Origin: Liolophura sinensis
Lineage: Eukaryota; Mollusca; Polyplacophora; Chitonida; Chitonidae
Reading direction: 5' to 3'
DNA length: 64,000 nt
NCBI RefSeq assembly: GCF_032854445.1
Contig: NC_088295.1
Span: 28,013,385-28,077,384 of the forward strand
Under the pieces are notes generated by a model. It was not told the origin of the DNA and made no database searches. It was given only the letters and a program-made list of their open reading frames with translations. Numbering within the stretch: the first letter of the stretch is position 1; every line of letters starts with the position of its first letter. Below, in pieces: positions 62,896-64,000 of this stretch. The translations under genes were made by a program, and so were the position numbers.

Positions 62896-63710
62896 GCTGT
62901 CCATGAAAAAAAAATTCACAAGATTTACTGGTACTGATTTTTAACTTTGTAATGAGATAATAAGCTATTGTAATAGCTGTAAACTAATTGAGGATAGGCA
63001 TGTAGTGTAGTGTAGCTTGTAGAAACCCAGGATTTCAGCCTGAAATGATGGGGAGGGGGGGTCGTTTTTTTTTTTCAACAGTTATGCATTGCTTAGTGAG
63101 ATACATTAGGCATTGTACTATTTCGATAAAACAGCATAGTGTTCAAAATGATGGAAGTTTAGGGTAATTGTTGTGTGGAACGAAGGGTGCTCTCAGTATC
63201 TGTTCAAGAGTAAATTGTGTATATAATAGTGAAATTATTGCAGAGCATATGTTCACAAGGACACTATTAAAATGTCCAGCAATGAGTTAACAGAAGGCAT
63301 TACCTTGGAAACACTGACCCACAAGTAGTATAGAGGTGCCCTGTGTTATGCTGACCTCCACAGAAACCCGAACTGCAATGTGGTAAACCACAGGATAACT
63401 GTTTATCTGCTTATCAGTGTCTTTAGGAGTTGATACAGTACTTATTATACATAGGCCTTACCAGCTGAACTCATCTTCCAGGCTGCCTCCTTTATCCTAG
63501 TTAAGCAGTAAGCAACTGTCAAATACATTGTTGTATATAAATGAATAAACTTTTTTCCTTGTTTTGTTTTATCAAGTTTATGCATTATGTAATACTATAT
63601 CTGGTCATTTTTCCCAGATTAAAGAAATAGACTTCCTGCTCCTTTAGCTTTGATTTACCAAATACTTGTATGTACATTGTGTGGGGAAATCATACGCTAT
63701 TAACTGGTAT

Positions 63711-63967
63711 GAGAGCCTTGGTGGCCGAGGGGGTTAGCATGCCAGCGAGGCTTAATGACCCAGAAGCCTTTCACCAACGTAGTCGCAGAGAGATCAAGTC
63801 CAGCTCATGCTGGCTCCTTTTCCAGCCGTAGGTGGGAAGGTCTGCCAGTAACCTGCAGATGGTCGTGGGTTTCCCCCCCAAGCTCTGCCTGGTTTCCACC
63901 CACCATAATGCTGGCTGCTGTCATTTAAGTGAAATATTCTTGAGTACAGCATAAAACACCAATCAAA
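63711..63967 (+). repeat. SINE-A, full length, plus orientation
   Basis: Complete from the Leu/Ser-type tRNA-like head (TGGCCGAGGGGGTTAGCATG, B box GAGATCAAGTCC) to TTGAGTACAGCATAAAACACC. The tail is very short. A 13 bp target-site duplication with one mismatch, TATTAACTGGTAT / TATTAGCTGGTAT, flanks it at 63698-63710 and 63968-63980. Confidence 0.92.
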
Positions 63968-64000
63968 TATTAGCTGGTATCTTATAAATACATGTTGTAA

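Larger units (their letters stand above)
61642..64000 (+). other. Start of the intron after exon B
   Basis: No exon is seen. The stretch contains a possible intronic poly(A) signal near 61.72 kb, a T-rich then G-rich tract near 62.88 kb, and a SINE-A copy closing the window. The rest is AT-rich unique sequence in which I see nothing specific. Confidence 0.6.

Overview
The window is AT-rich, CpG-poor eukaryotic DNA. Almost all of it is intron or other non-coding sequence, sprinkled with tRNA-derived SINEs, minisatellites and microsatellites. No operons, bacterial genes, rRNA or functional tRNA genes were seen. The SINE types (a Leu/Ser-type tRNA head with an (AAAT)n tail, and a class I tRNA head with an (ACTC)n tail), frequent TACATGTA words and the gene content suggest a lophotrochozoan invertebrate, probably a mollusc or brachiopod. 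That placement is an inference from repeat style, not a database match.

One gene is supported, on the + strand. Three exons share one splice phase. Exon A (17746-17942) carries a start codon and 46 codons. Exon C (60178-60303, 126 nt) is phase 2 at both ends. Exon B (60764-61641) encodes 292 residues of a Ser/Arg-rich N-terminal region built from repeated [VI]P...RRSSSxD motifs. From memory, that region most resembles the N-terminus of rdgA-type ('eye-specific') diacylglycerol kinases; the catalytic part would lie beyond 64000. A and B look like alternative first coding exons (alternative promoters) and C an optional or constitutive exon between A and the rest. An in-phase acceptor inside B (after 60789) would also let A or C splice straight into B.

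Layout: 1-17745 is non-coding with three SINEs, a (TA)n tract and a perfect 4 x 34 bp repeat. 17943-60177 is a putative 42 kb intron holding most of the repeats. It has a very strong recursive-splicing ('ratchet') site near its middle at 37796|37797, followed 48 nt later by a good 5' splice site. 58735-60763 holds promoter-like CCAAT elements, a good orphan donor and exon C. 61642-64000 is the start of the next intron, with a possible intronic poly(A) signal and a full-length SINE ending the window.

The most notable observations are the phase-matched alternative N-terminal exons, the ratchet site in the large intron, the repeat-built N-terminal domain, and several SINE families with different tRNA heads but a common 3' domain.
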